Source: an uncultured Alteromonadaceae bacterium (lineage in GTDB: Bacteria; Pseudomonadota; Gammaproteobacteria; Enterobacterales; Alteromonadaceae). From it: a stretch of 64,000 bases of DNA. The number at the start of each line of letters is the position of its first letter. Position 1 is the stretch's first letter. Where the stretch lies: positions 124,001 through 188,000 of the forward strand of contig CANNDC010000001.1 of assembly GCA_947503265.1 (NCBI GenBank). Reading direction: 5' to 3'. The translations under genes and the position numbers were made by a program. Below the pieces are notes generated by a model. It did no database searches and was not told where the DNA came from. It saw nothing but the letters and a program-made list of their open reading frames with translations. Shown one piece after another: positions 27,286-35,243 of the stretch.

Positions 27286-27780
27286 TTATATATTGTCGCA
27301 TTTACGCCAACCTCTGGAAATCCCAGCCCCCGTTTTGAAATACCTTACATTCGTAACTTGTTCGCCGGTGCTATCTTTCAAGGAGGCTTCGCAACCTCCA
27401 AAGACCATCTCATAATTCAGGGTGTAAGCTTCTCCATTTTCAGGAGTAAAACTAAACTGAACATGACAGAACCAACCAGGTTCTGTTGTACCAAACTGAA
27501 AGAATAACTCTTTACTTGGAAGGCTAATCGTATTAGTTCTGCCATCTGAATGATCTGAAATTACATGTCCCAAAACATTTTCTTTGTCGTAGTCGTCTTT
27601 GTAACATCCGTCAAATATTTCAAGTTGAGTTACACGACCATGTAAAAACAAACCTTTTAAGTTTGCAGAAATTGTTAGTTGGGCGTTATCGCTGTTAGTT
27701 ACCTCATTGTAAACTGGTAAGTTAGTCGATTTGCAACTGACCAATAGCATCATTAATAAAACTAAACATAAATATTTCAA
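27286..27780 (-). CDS. Small lipoprotein of unknown function
   Basis: A 164-aa protein with a lipoprotein signal (lipobox LVSC, Cys16) and several later Cys residues (DGCYK, FCHVQF, GGCEAS, RKCDN) that could form disulfides. Only the general pattern of a beta-rich envelope lipoprotein is seen; no family was recognised. The start codon is TTG at 27780, supported by AGGAG six bases upstream. It lies in the row of same-strand accessory genes. Confidence 0.6.
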   Translation of the reverse strand: MKYLCLVLLMMLLVSCKSTNLPVYNEVTNSDNAQLTISANLKGLFLHGRVTQLEIFDGCYKDDYDKENVLGHVISDHSDGRTNTISLPSKELFFQFGTTEPGWFCHVQFSFTPENGEAYTLNYEMVFGGCEASLKDSTGEQVTNVRYFKTGAGISRGWRKCDNI

Positions 27781-27898
27781 TTTAAACTCCTAATGGACTA
27801 AGAAAAAATAACTATAGTTTGACGAGTTAGCACAGTGGGGGGTGGCAATATAATCTGAAAAACGACCTATCAGTAGTTTCTTATTCCCAAATTTTAGA

Positions 27899-28366
27899 TC
27901 AGCCTTTTCCGCTATTTTTTCTACTATTTAAAACCGTGTTTAATAACGCTGGAAGCCAGCTGGGTTTAAACGAATCATTAGGCTCAGCTAACATATCTTC
28001 AAGAGTCCACCATTTAGAGTTTTGAATAGTACACTTTTCTTCGTCTGACCACCCATCTGTAGATAAATCAGGGTCAGATGGGGAATTAACCAGAAAATAT
28101 TTCTCTAACCAGCGAGCAGGATTAGACCTCGCTACAGCATATATTTCATCACGCTCTCTGAGCAGCTCACCTATTTCAAGACTTAAACCAGTTTCTTCTT
28201 TGAGTTCTCGTATTGCAGCATCAATATAATTTTCATCATTAATTAATTCGCCACCCACAGTGGCCCAGAAAGGTTCTTGATATTCGTCATGGTAACGAAA
28301 AAGTAATAATCTACCTTGTTCATCGACAATAAATAAACGTGCCGATTTTCTTATTTGGACTTCCAT
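27899..28366 (-). CDS. Nudix hydrolase
   Basis: A 155-aa nucleotide-diphosphate hydrolase. The Nudix box GELINDENYIDAAIRELKEETGL matches the GX5EX7REUXEEXGU pattern completely. The N-terminal strand KSARLFIVDEQGRLLLFRYHDE and the WWTLEDML end are typical. The substrate is not predictable. It is flanked by unrelated small genes on the same strand; GGAG lies 5 nt before the ATG at 28366. Confidence 0.88.
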   Translation of the reverse strand: MEVQIRKSARLFIVDEQGRLLLFRYHDEYQEPFWATVGGELINDENYIDAAIRELKEETGLSLEIGELLRERDEIYAVARSNPARWLEKYFLVNSPSDPDLSTDGWSDEEKCTIQNSKWWTLEDMLAEPNDSFKPSWLPALLNTVLNSRKNSGKG

Positions 28367-28451
28367 TAGACTCCATGCTTACTTTAAATATCTAGCGCTT
28401 CAATCGAACAGCACCACGTTTGTTGCTCAAATAGTGAGAGAAGAACCTCAG

Positions 28452-28492
28452 CCAACGATTGCTTCATAACGAAAATGAATCCGGTTGATTGG
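28452..28492. repeat. 41-bp imperfect palindromic repeat, copy 1
   Basis: It shares 31 of 41 positions with 27241-27281, including the blocks CGATTGCTT, AACGAAAA, AATCC and TTGATT. Internal symmetry includes TTCAT/ATGAA and CCAA/TTGG. It lies 4 bp after the stop codon of the small membrane protein gene, a position equivalent to that of copy 2 after the lipoprotein gene. Confidence 0.6.
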
Positions 28493-28496
28493 TTTA

Positions 28497-28724
28497 TTAC
28501 TCATTACCTCTAACCTTCCTATTGAATAAGAACCCAATCTGGTTATAGACCAATGGGAAAACGATCACATAGACAACAAACTGAATTAACGTATCAATTA
28601 AATCAAATGAATTATTGCTGAAAAAATTATAACTAAAATCAAAAACCGAAAAGAAGAATTTAGATATCAAATAGGTTAGTACAACAGCTACCAACACTTG
28701 AGCAGGTAAGACTTCCTTTTTCAC
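28497..28724 (-). CDS. Small two-helix membrane protein of unknown function
   Basis: A 75-aa protein with two strongly hydrophobic segments (about 8-30 and 44-66) separated by a polar loop (NFFSNNSFD), ending in a basic tail (FNRKVRGNE). The start codon is GTG at 28724 behind an ideal AAGGAGG six bases upstream, which strongly supports translation. No family was recognised. Confidence 0.6.
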   Translation of the reverse strand: MKKEVLPAQVLVAVVLTYLISKFFFSVFDFSYNFFSNNSFDLIDTLIQFVVYVIVFPLVYNQIGFLFNRKVRGNE

Positions 28725-28757
28725 AATAACCTCCTTGTTTGCGGAAAATTTGAGCTA

Positions 28758-28781
28758 CTTGTTGCATGATTATGCACCAAG
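28758..28781 (-). terminator. Hairpin overlapping the DUF1801 gene stop codon
   Basis: CTTG-T-TGCAT, loop GATT, ATGCA-C-CAAG: a nine-pair stem with one mismatch that includes the stop codon of the DUF1801 gene. There is no T tract, so it could be a processing or pausing signal rather than a true terminator. Confidence 0.35.
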
Positions 28782-29174
28782 CAACTTTAGGTGCTTTAAC
28801 TTCTTATAACGCAACGACATTGAAATGCAATGAGATAATTCTCGTAACGGAATAACATCATCGACCTGAAAGACAATTGCTCTATTACCCTCGTAGGTAA
28901 AAATGTCGCCGTATACCTCCTTGAAAGTTTCGACCAGAGAAGTATTACAGTTAAAGTATATACAGTATTGTTCCGGATACTTTGCTTTCCAATCAATTCT
29001 GATAGTGCTACCAAATTTGGACACAAAGCTAGGCTCTCCCCATTTCAAAGTCTCCGTTAAATCTAAAATGCCATCCTGCTGAGCAACGTTTAGAATAATA
29101 TCTCGCAATCTTCGCAATAGTACATTGACATTTTTTGGGTAGTTTTCAAATTTTTGTTTAACACTTAAATTCAT
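28770..29174 (-). CDS. DUF1801 (YdhG/Fra-like fold) protein
   Basis: A 134-aa cytosolic protein. DGILDLTETLKWGEPSFVSK, STIRIDWKAKYPEQYCIYFNC and the C-terminal LRELSHCISMSLRYKK match the DUF1801 pattern (an iron-chaperone/frataxin-like fold in solved relatives). Its function is not established. Genes of this family are frequent cargo of gene cassettes, which agrees with the neighbourhood. Confidence 0.8.
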   Translation of the reverse strand: MNLSVKQKFENYPKNVNVLLRRLRDIILNVAQQDGILDLTETLKWGEPSFVSKFGSTIRIDWKAKYPEQYCIYFNCNTSLVETFKEVYGDIFTYEGNRAIVFQVDDVIPLRELSHCISMSLRYKKLKHLKLLGA

Positions 29175-29319
29175 CTAATAACTCTTACTTTGAAAAACAC
29201 ACAGCACCAAGCTAACCGATAAAAATACGATACGGTATACGTAGTTGCATAGAATTTTTGACCAAGTTAAGGTAGCGAACGAGTTAAGCGTTTTGTCATG
29301 TGCAACCACTGTAATCAGC

Positions 29320-29805
29320 CTAGAACATTGTATTATCATTTTTGGACTTTTCTGGAACAGGCTGATTTACACCCCAATGCTCGACAATTTTGTCATCTTT
29401 CATTCGGAATATATGAATGCCAGCACCACCAAGAGAGTCTGGTGTATGTTTTACATGCAGATGAATCCAAACGAGATCGCCTTCGGCAGCCGTTCGCTTA
29501 ATAGACATTGAAAGTTCTGGATACTTTTTAAATCTACTTTCAAATAAGCTCAATAAAGCGTCGCGTCCATCTTTGATATTGGGAGCATGTTCAATAAAGT
29601 TCTCGCTGTAGCATTCGTTTCGCAAAATATTTATCCGATGCGAAGCTTCTAAATCAGGCCTATTTTCAAGAATCTCCATACAATATACCGCCTTGGTGTG
29701 GTTGGATTCTTCCAATGCAGTTCGTTTAACTTCATTTGCACTGAGTTTAGTAACTAAAAAAAATGCGAAAGCCAACACAATTAGAGCGTAAATAGTAGTC
29801 TTCAT
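29320..29805 (-). CDS. Exported single-domain SnoaL/NTF2-like protein
   Basis: A 161-aa protein with an N-terminal hydrophobic signal or anchor (about 5-22) followed by one NTF2-like domain. ECYSENFIEHAPNIKDGRDALLSLFESRF, DLVWIHLHVKHTP and HIFRMKDDKIVEHWGVNQPVPE are the hallmark strands of the predicted SnoaL-like aldol-condensation family. It is not close to the two-domain proteins of the catabolic island. It lies in the accessory-gene row and its role is unknown. Confidence 0.8.
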   Translation of the reverse strand: MKTTIYALIVLAFAFFLVTKLSANEVKRTALEESNHTKAVYCMEILENRPDLEASHRINILRNECYSENFIEHAPNIKDGRDALLSLFESRFKKYPELSMSIKRTAAEGDLVWIHLHVKHTPDSLGGAGIHIFRMKDDKIVEHWGVNQPVPEKSKNDNTMF

Positions 29806-30234
29806 ATATTCCTTTTTTATCCGCTACAGTTAAAAGCCTATGGGCATATGACGTTAAAATAGCGAGTTAGGTTCAGCATAGCCGAATCTAATTATGCTTA
29901 TCCTGAGTCATGCATTTTGTGAAGTCTCAAGTTCCACTTGAGATCGACTTATAGTATAGCAATTGTGAGACTTTACTAATTCTTGCCCAGCTCATTATTT
30001 TTTAAAGCTCCTTGAGCAGCGAAGATCCAGTGCCTATATACCTCTATAGCAAATGTTTTTCGAATCTATGTGTACTGAATTTAGAGCTAAGCTTTATGCA
30101 CACTTTATTAGACACGGATTGATACAAACAAAAGTGAACTCGTGAATGATTTGATTTGTCGTTCTAAATTACTAGCTCTTAGAATTTGTTGCCAACTCTA
30201 AAAAAGATTATCAATCGCTGCTAGGAACCTTTTG
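29806..30234. other. Gene-free stretch with a strong hairpin and alternative pairing
   Basis: No credible gene is seen. TCTCAAGT (29925-29932), loop TCC, ACTTGAGA (29936-29943) is a perfect hairpin. AGTCTCA (29923-29929) can instead pair with TGAGACT (29966-29972), giving two mutually exclusive folds. Near 29822-29867, inverted blocks CGCTA/TAGCG and TTAA/TTAA next to GTTAGGT form another attC-like symmetric segment. Confidence 0.4.
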
Positions 30235-30723
30235 CTAACAGTATTTGGACAATGCCCGTTTTGCTGATTCAAAAGCGATTTGTTTAAAGTCAATTTTATC
30301 CAACGCGACCCAGCACACTTCCAATATTTCGCTTTTTTCTCTTATTAACTTGGGACGCGTCTCCAATTTTACTTCGAAGAAGCTGTCACAAGTATCGTAG
30401 ATAACATTTTTGTACTGGTATTGATTTGGGAAAGAGAATAAGTACTGTGGATCAGAAATTTCTAGGCTAAGCTCTTCTTTAACTTCTCTGCTAAGTGCTT
30501 GTTCTAACGATTCTCCCGAATCAACAAACCCACCGGGTAAATCAAGCAAACCATAAGCCGGCTCGCATGCTCTTCTTGTGAACAAAATTTGATTTTCAAA
30601 TCGTATGATCGCTGCGACAGCAGTAGCTACATTGTGAAAATAGGTAAAGTCGCAATTTTTACAGCAAAATTTATTGCCAACAAGCCGTTCAAATTGAGGA
30701 TTATTGCACGAAGGGCAATACAT
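30235..30723 (-). CDS. Nudix hydrolase with N-terminal zinc ribbon
   Basis: A 162-aa protein with an N-terminal zinc ribbon (CPSC then CCKNC) and a Nudix domain. The Nudix box GGFVDSGESLEQALSREVKEELSL fits the consensus except that the late Gly is Ser. The zinc-ribbon arrangement recalls NudC-like and NADH-pyrophosphatase-related proteins, but it is shorter. It begins 1 bp after the phosphomannomutase gene ends and closes the four-gene mannose operon, so a nucleotide-sugar substrate is possible. That is inference. Confidence 0.85.
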   Translation of the reverse strand: MYCPSCNNPQFERLVGNKFCCKNCDFTYFHNVATAVAAIIRFENQILFTRRACEPAYGLLDLPGGFVDSGESLEQALSREVKEELSLEISDPQYLFSFPNQYQYKNVIYDTCDSFFEVKLETRPKLIREKSEILEVCWVALDKIDFKQIAFESAKRALSKYC

Positions 30724-30724
30724 C

Positions 30725-32086
30725 TTAGCTTTCTAACCGTTTGATAAAAAATAATATTTCTTGCGTTTTGGTTTCCAGCAATGATTCATTACCTAAAGTC
30801 TCAACGTTGACCCTTAACAAGGGTTCAGTGTTAGATTGGCGGACATTAAAACGCCATGTTTTAAAAGAAATACCTAGACCATCAAGCTCATCTATGTCGA
30901 TTGAGTTTGGCGCATATTCGTTTTTGATAGCCTGCATGACTAGGTCACTATTCTTGACAGTTAGATTGATTTCGCCACTGCAAGGAAAGTTCTTTTTAAA
31001 ATCTGCGACTAGGGTTGAAAGGGTTTTTCCAGATTTGCAGACAATTTCAGCAACTAGTAGCCATGGTATAGTGCCATTGTCACAATATGAGAAATCTTTG
31101 AAATAGTGATGTGCGCTCATTTCTCCACCATAGTCAGCATCCAAGTCTCGCATTTTTTGCTTAATAAATGCGTGGCCAGACTGGCAAGCGATTGCGGTGC
31201 CACCCCTATTTTCTACAATACTTTGGGTTGCCCAGTATAATCGCGGATCATATACGATCTTCGCGTTTGGTTTTTTATCCAACGTAGCTTGTGCAAGAAG
31301 ACAAACAATGTAGTAGCCCTCAATAAACACACCCTTTTCATCAAAGAAAAAGCAGCGGTCAAAATCTCCGTCCCATGCGATGCCAAAATCTGCATTGCTC
31401 TGCAAGACTGCTTTAGATGTAGATTCGCGATTTTTTAACAGCAAAGGATTAGGGACGCCGTTTGGAAAGTTTCCATCCGCTTCAAACTGAAGTTTTACAA
31501 ACGAAAATGGAAGGTGATTAGAGAGGGAATCAACGACTTTTCCTGCTCCACCATTTCCAGGGTTTACTACTAAACTAAGTGGTTTGAGGAGAGATCTATC
31601 TACATATTTCAATATATGGGAAGTGTATTCGCATGTTCTATCCATATTAATAAGTTTTCCAGCTTCAGGTCCCTCGACGAAACTACGACTAATTAATAAA
31701 GACTTTATTTCTTCTAGGCCAGTACCTGTGCCTATAGGCTTCGAATCCTTGGCAACAAATTTCATTCCATTGTAATTAGATGGGTTATGACTAGCTGTAA
31801 CACAGATGCCACCATCAACTTTTAGGTCAAAAACCGAAAAATATACTTCTTCGGTGCCACATTCTCCAATATGGATGACATCTACTCCTGAATCCATTAA
31901 ACCTTGTGAAAGTGCTAGGCTTAATTGCTCACTGCTGAGTCTAATATCATGGCCAACTATGACTTTTTTAGGTTTTAAATAGGCGGCATATGCACGCCCA
32001 ATGTCATAAGCCACGTCAGTATTTAATTGTTCAGGAACCGTTCCTCGAATGTCATATGCTTTGAAAAAGCTTAGATCTTGTTTCAT
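30725..32086 (-). CDS. manB: Phosphomannomutase / phosphoglucomutase
   Basis: Cytosolic alpha-D-phosphohexomutase, 453 aa, the usual length. The four active-site loops are intact: phosphoserine loop TASHNPSNYNGMK, metal-binding DGDFDRCFFF, sugar-specificity GGEMSAHHYF and phosphate-binding RQSNTEPLLR. In this locus it fits conversion of alpha-mannose-1-phosphate, the product of the GH130 phosphorylase, to mannose-6-phosphate for glycolysis. It is third in a leftward operon (10 bp after the sulfatase gene, 1 bp before the Nudix gene), probably under the LacI operator at 35192. No mannose-6-phosphate isomerase is in the window. Confidence 0.93.
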   Translation of the reverse strand: MKQDLSFFKAYDIRGTVPEQLNTDVAYDIGRAYAAYLKPKKVIVGHDIRLSSEQLSLALSQGLMDSGVDVIHIGECGTEEVYFSVFDLKVDGGICVTASHNPSNYNGMKFVAKDSKPIGTGTGLEEIKSLLISRSFVEGPEAGKLINMDRTCEYTSHILKYVDRSLLKPLSLVVNPGNGGAGKVVDSLSNHLPFSFVKLQFEADGNFPNGVPNPLLLKNRESTSKAVLQSNADFGIAWDGDFDRCFFFDEKGVFIEGYYIVCLLAQATLDKKPNAKIVYDPRLYWATQSIVENRGGTAIACQSGHAFIKQKMRDLDADYGGEMSAHHYFKDFSYCDNGTIPWLLVAEIVCKSGKTLSTLVADFKKNFPCSGEINLTVKNSDLVMQAIKNEYAPNSIDIDELDGLGISFKTWRFNVRQSNTEPLLRVNVETLGNESLLETKTQEILFFIKRLES

Positions 32087-32096
32087 GTGAAGACTC

Positions 32097-33941
32097 TCAG
32101 TTGGGTATTTTTAAGGTAAGAGGAGAGGATCGACTCTCCAGTTTTTGTATGTAGATCCGGCGAAATCCGCTAATTTCTGCCCATGGTTTTATACTGTTAT
32201 TATTCACAACACTGATTTTTAGTGTACTAGTATCTTTATCCAAATATAAATCACCAACATATTGCAATTTACGTCCGTCAAACTCGGTTGAAATCACATT
32301 TTTTCCTGTTGATATTTGAATTTCGATGCCAACGGAGTCTGTGTTAGTTTGTTCTATAGAGATCTTGTAAGTGTTTGGTTTTTTTACCCTGATGTTGTAC
32401 TCAGCTCCATCATTTATATTTTTCATTCCGGATAAAACGTGTGCTTTGCTCAATGTGTTACCAAAAGTACTAGAGGGAGCAAAAGCGTTGATGACAGAGA
32501 GTTCTTCATCAACGAGGTATTCTGGGGGTAAAAAACTACTTCGATCATCTTTTATAGCGGAGAAGATTTTATTCAATTGAGATTTCATTTCTTTAGCTAT
32601 TTTCGGCCTCTCCAAAACAATGTTGTTCTTCTCAGAGGGATCTTTTGGAATATCAAACAGTGCGAAGCTGTTGTGATCTTTGGGATGTGAGTCTCTATCT
32701 AACGAGGGGTTAAGCAAGAGTTTATATTTTTCTTTTCGCAACCCAATCATCTGTGAGTTAAACGACATTCCGCTTCTCGCTCTGGAATCTATAGGTGTCC
32801 ATTGATTGAAAAGGGGTTTGTTAGAGACAACATCATGTGAACCAATATAGAAAGTTCTGAGATTTGGCCCCTCAGTTTTACCCTTCAGATAGCCAGCGAA
32901 GGAGTGGCCGTCGAATGGTTTGGAATGTTTAGGCTTTTCAGTGTTTGTCAGTTCCAATATCGTTGGAACTATGTCGTTTACGTTAACAAACCGCTCTACT
33001 TTGTTAGGTGAAAACCGTGTTTTATTTCGTATAAATAGTGGCGACTTTATTCCATTTTGCCAGGTCTGACCTTTATTTCCCTGTAACTGAATGGGATTCC
33101 TCGTGATCCATTCTTGTTTGGTCATTGAACCGAAATTGCTTGAGTCCCACCAGGGGCCATTGTCGCTCATAAATATTACAATGGTATCGTCAGACAAATT
33201 TGCATCATCGAGAAATTGTAATAACCGACCAATGTGATAGTCCATCTCAGTTATCATGCCATACAAATTTGCCACTGCAGGTCGAAGGTTTTTTTCTAGA
33301 TAGGGTTGAACGAATTTATCTGGCGCAAGCCAAGGTTCATGAGGTGCCAAAAAACTTATGTATGCGAAAAACGGCTTGTTTTTGTGTTGACTACGTTTAA
33401 TGAAGTCGATTGCATAATCAGTGACCACCTCTGAGACCCACTTATCATGTGCAATGGGTTCACCATTAAGAAACCCAAAATTGTTTTTGTGCCGATATAA
33501 TTCTGCATAGTATGCTTCGTCGAACCCTCTTTCCCACGGCATGTAACCCCGAGATTTACCTGAGTGCCACTTCCCCCAAAACCCATTCTCATAACCAGCT
33601 TCTTTTAACATTTGAGAAATTAAGATTTCACTTTTATTTAAGTAGTCCCTACCGCCATGCACACCAGAAACCCCAGTTTTATAAAACTGCCTTCCCGTAA
33701 GCAGAGATGCTCTGGTCGTCGAACAAACAGGACTTACGGAGTAGTCACTAAATGTCACTGAATCACTGGCCAATTTATCTATGTTCGGAGTCTTAACAAA
33801 AGGGTTGTTGTTCACGCCTAAGTCGCCATAACCGAGGTCGTCTGCTGTGATCAGCAAAATATTAGGCTTTAAATTCTCTGCCTCAACTGGAAAGCAACTA
33901 AGGACCAGTAGAATACTTAGAATCAACGTCTTATTGTTCAT
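32097..33941 (-). CDS. Secreted sulfatase (arylsulfatase, S1-type)
   Basis: Exported sulfate-ester hydrolase, 614 aa, signal peptide ending near VEAEN. The metal-binding start LITADDLGYGDLG and the modified-Cys region PVCSTTRASLLTGR (Cys73) are present. The third residue of the maturation motif is Thr instead of the usual Pro/Ala (CSTTR), while the LTGR tail is normal. Further landmarks are WGKWHSG, APHEPW and MSDNGPWWDSS. A beta-rich C-terminal part (about 490-614) may bind glycan. The gene overlaps the isomerase gene by 11 bp inside the mannose operon, suggesting that the mannan or a co-occurring polymer is sulfated. The formylglycine-generating enzyme must be encoded elsewhere. Confidence 0.92.
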   Translation of the reverse strand: MNNKTLILSILLVLSCFPVEAENLKPNILLITADDLGYGDLGVNNNPFVKTPNIDKLASDSVTFSDYSVSPVCSTTRASLLTGRQFYKTGVSGVHGGRDYLNKSEILISQMLKEAGYENGFWGKWHSGKSRGYMPWERGFDEAYYAELYRHKNNFGFLNGEPIAHDKWVSEVVTDYAIDFIKRSQHKNKPFFAYISFLAPHEPWLAPDKFVQPYLEKNLRPAVANLYGMITEMDYHIGRLLQFLDDANLSDDTIVIFMSDNGPWWDSSNFGSMTKQEWITRNPIQLQGNKGQTWQNGIKSPLFIRNKTRFSPNKVERFVNVNDIVPTILELTNTEKPKHSKPFDGHSFAGYLKGKTEGPNLRTFYIGSHDVVSNKPLFNQWTPIDSRARSGMSFNSQMIGLRKEKYKLLLNPSLDRDSHPKDHNSFALFDIPKDPSEKNNIVLERPKIAKEMKSQLNKIFSAIKDDRSSFLPPEYLVDEELSVINAFAPSSTFGNTLSKAHVLSGMKNINDGAEYNIRVKKPNTYKISIEQTNTDSVGIEIQISTGKNVISTEFDGRKLQYVGDLYLDKDTSTLKISVVNNNSIKPWAEISGFRRIYIQKLESRSSPLTLKIPN

Positions 33942-35163
33942 ATTGGTTTTGTCTCATGTAACTTACGGCAACAATCGCTGCCATGACGATATGATACAAA
34001 GTACTTGCCGGAGAGTGGTTTGCTAGCACGAAACTGTTTTGATCGAGTTGATCAATATAACGTCCATTGTATTTGTCGATATTCAGGTCCGCTGATTTGA
34101 TTTTAGAACTATCATCCCCCAACAGGTTTTCAGCGCAGAAATAATACTCAAACAGCTTTTGAATACCCGTTGCTGCATTTGCTTCAAATCGTTCAGCTTC
34201 GCCAATATGCGCTTGAGCTTGCACGATACTTGATTTCATAAACTCTGTAAGTGGCCATAATCGTTTGCTACCCTTAACGATCTCTCCGTCAGGTTCTACT
34301 TCATCAAAAATCAAACCATCGTTTTGAGAAAAGCCAATTCTCATGCCATTCTCGTATAGTAGGTCGCAATACTTAGATACATTTGCGCCAGTGAGCTTTT
34401 CATACCACCTAAGTAACCATACCCATTCAAACATGTGTCCAGGCTCAATGATGTTTCCTTTCTCCCCCTCAACTAGAGTCCAATCTTCATTGAAGTATTC
34501 TCTCAAAACACCTAATTTTGCATCAAAGAACACATTTTCAAATAACGAGAATACTTGCCCAGCTCTAGCTAACCATTTTGCATCTTTTGTAATTTCATAT
34601 AGTGACATGAAGGCTTCAAAAAGATGCATATGAGGATTTTGACGGCGATGCTGAAATGGATAATCGCCTTCAGACCAACCTCCCAAATCTCCTTTAAAAT
34701 GTGAATCTATATGTTGGAACAATTCTTCAGCTTGTATCAGTGATTTGGTGTCTTGATAGGTTTTGTATTGGCAAGCGCAAGACAATAAAAAGAAAGCGAA
34801 ATCATATGCGTCTTTTTTAGGATCAATAATACTTCCTTTCGGTCCCAATAAATGAGCGTAACCCGAACTTATTTCGCTTACCTTTGCATGCTGTTCAAGA
34901 AATTGATTAATGCCAGATACTTTAGAATAGCTATCGCTCATCCACCCCATGGTTTCAGCACTAGAAAAAACAAATATTTGCCTAGCCTGAACTCTTGAGC
35001 GTATATTTGCATTGCGGTCAGGTTGCCCATTGCTATCGAGTTGCTCAAAGACCGAACAATTATCTGGGTTGATACCAATTCCAGACCAAACTGGAAGCGC
35101 TTTATTGATAAGCCAAGTTTCAAGGAGCTTAGTCTGAGTTAGAAAATTATTAGTACGGGTCAT
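33931..35163 (-). CDS. AGE-family D-mannose isomerase-like protein
   Basis: Acylglucosamine 2-epimerase-fold sugar isomerase, 410 aa. AGE-family landmarks: QNPHMHLFEAFMSLYE, EPGHMFEWVWLLRWYE (catalytic His), SKRLWPLTEFMKS and the final NHSPASTLYHIVMA. In a mannan locus the best guess is mannose to fructose isomerisation; a mannose-6-phosphate or 2-epimerase role cannot be excluded. The ATG at 35163 has GAGGTG just upstream; an in-frame GTG at 35169 is inside that ribosome site and was rejected. It is first gene of the leftward operon, with a LacI-type operator 28 bp before it. Confidence 0.87.
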   Translation of the reverse strand: MTRTNNFLTQTKLLETWLINKALPVWSGIGINPDNCSVFEQLDSNGQPDRNANIRSRVQARQIFVFSSAETMGWMSDSYSKVSGINQFLEQHAKVSEISSGYAHLLGPKGSIIDPKKDAYDFAFFLLSCACQYKTYQDTKSLIQAEELFQHIDSHFKGDLGGWSEGDYPFQHRRQNPHMHLFEAFMSLYEITKDAKWLARAGQVFSLFENVFFDAKLGVLREYFNEDWTLVEGEKGNIIEPGHMFEWVWLLRWYEKLTGANVSKYCDLLYENGMRIGFSQNDGLIFDEVEPDGEIVKGSKRLWPLTEFMKSSIVQAQAHIGEAERFEANAATGIQKLFEYYFCAENLLGDDSSKIKSADLNIDKYNGRYIDQLDQNSFVLANHSPASTLYHIVMAAIVAVSYMRQNQYEQ

Positions 35164-35189
35164 AGCCACCTCAAAAAAATTTGAAATGA

Positions 35190-35218
35190 AATGTAACCCG
35201 TTACATTTTTAAATTCAA
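35190..35218 (-). promoter_or_regulatory. Promoter of the isomerase-sulfatase-manB-Nudix operon with LacI-type operator
   Basis: On the minus strand, TTGAAT (35218-35213), a 17-bp spacer and TACATT (35195-35190) form a plausible sigma-70 promoter. The operator TGTAACGGGTTACA (35192-35205) overlaps the spacer and -10. It differs from the consensus TGTAACCGGTTACA of this locus by one base. Confidence 0.6.
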
Positions 35219-35243
35219 GTCTAAAGGAACATTTTTCTAAAAG

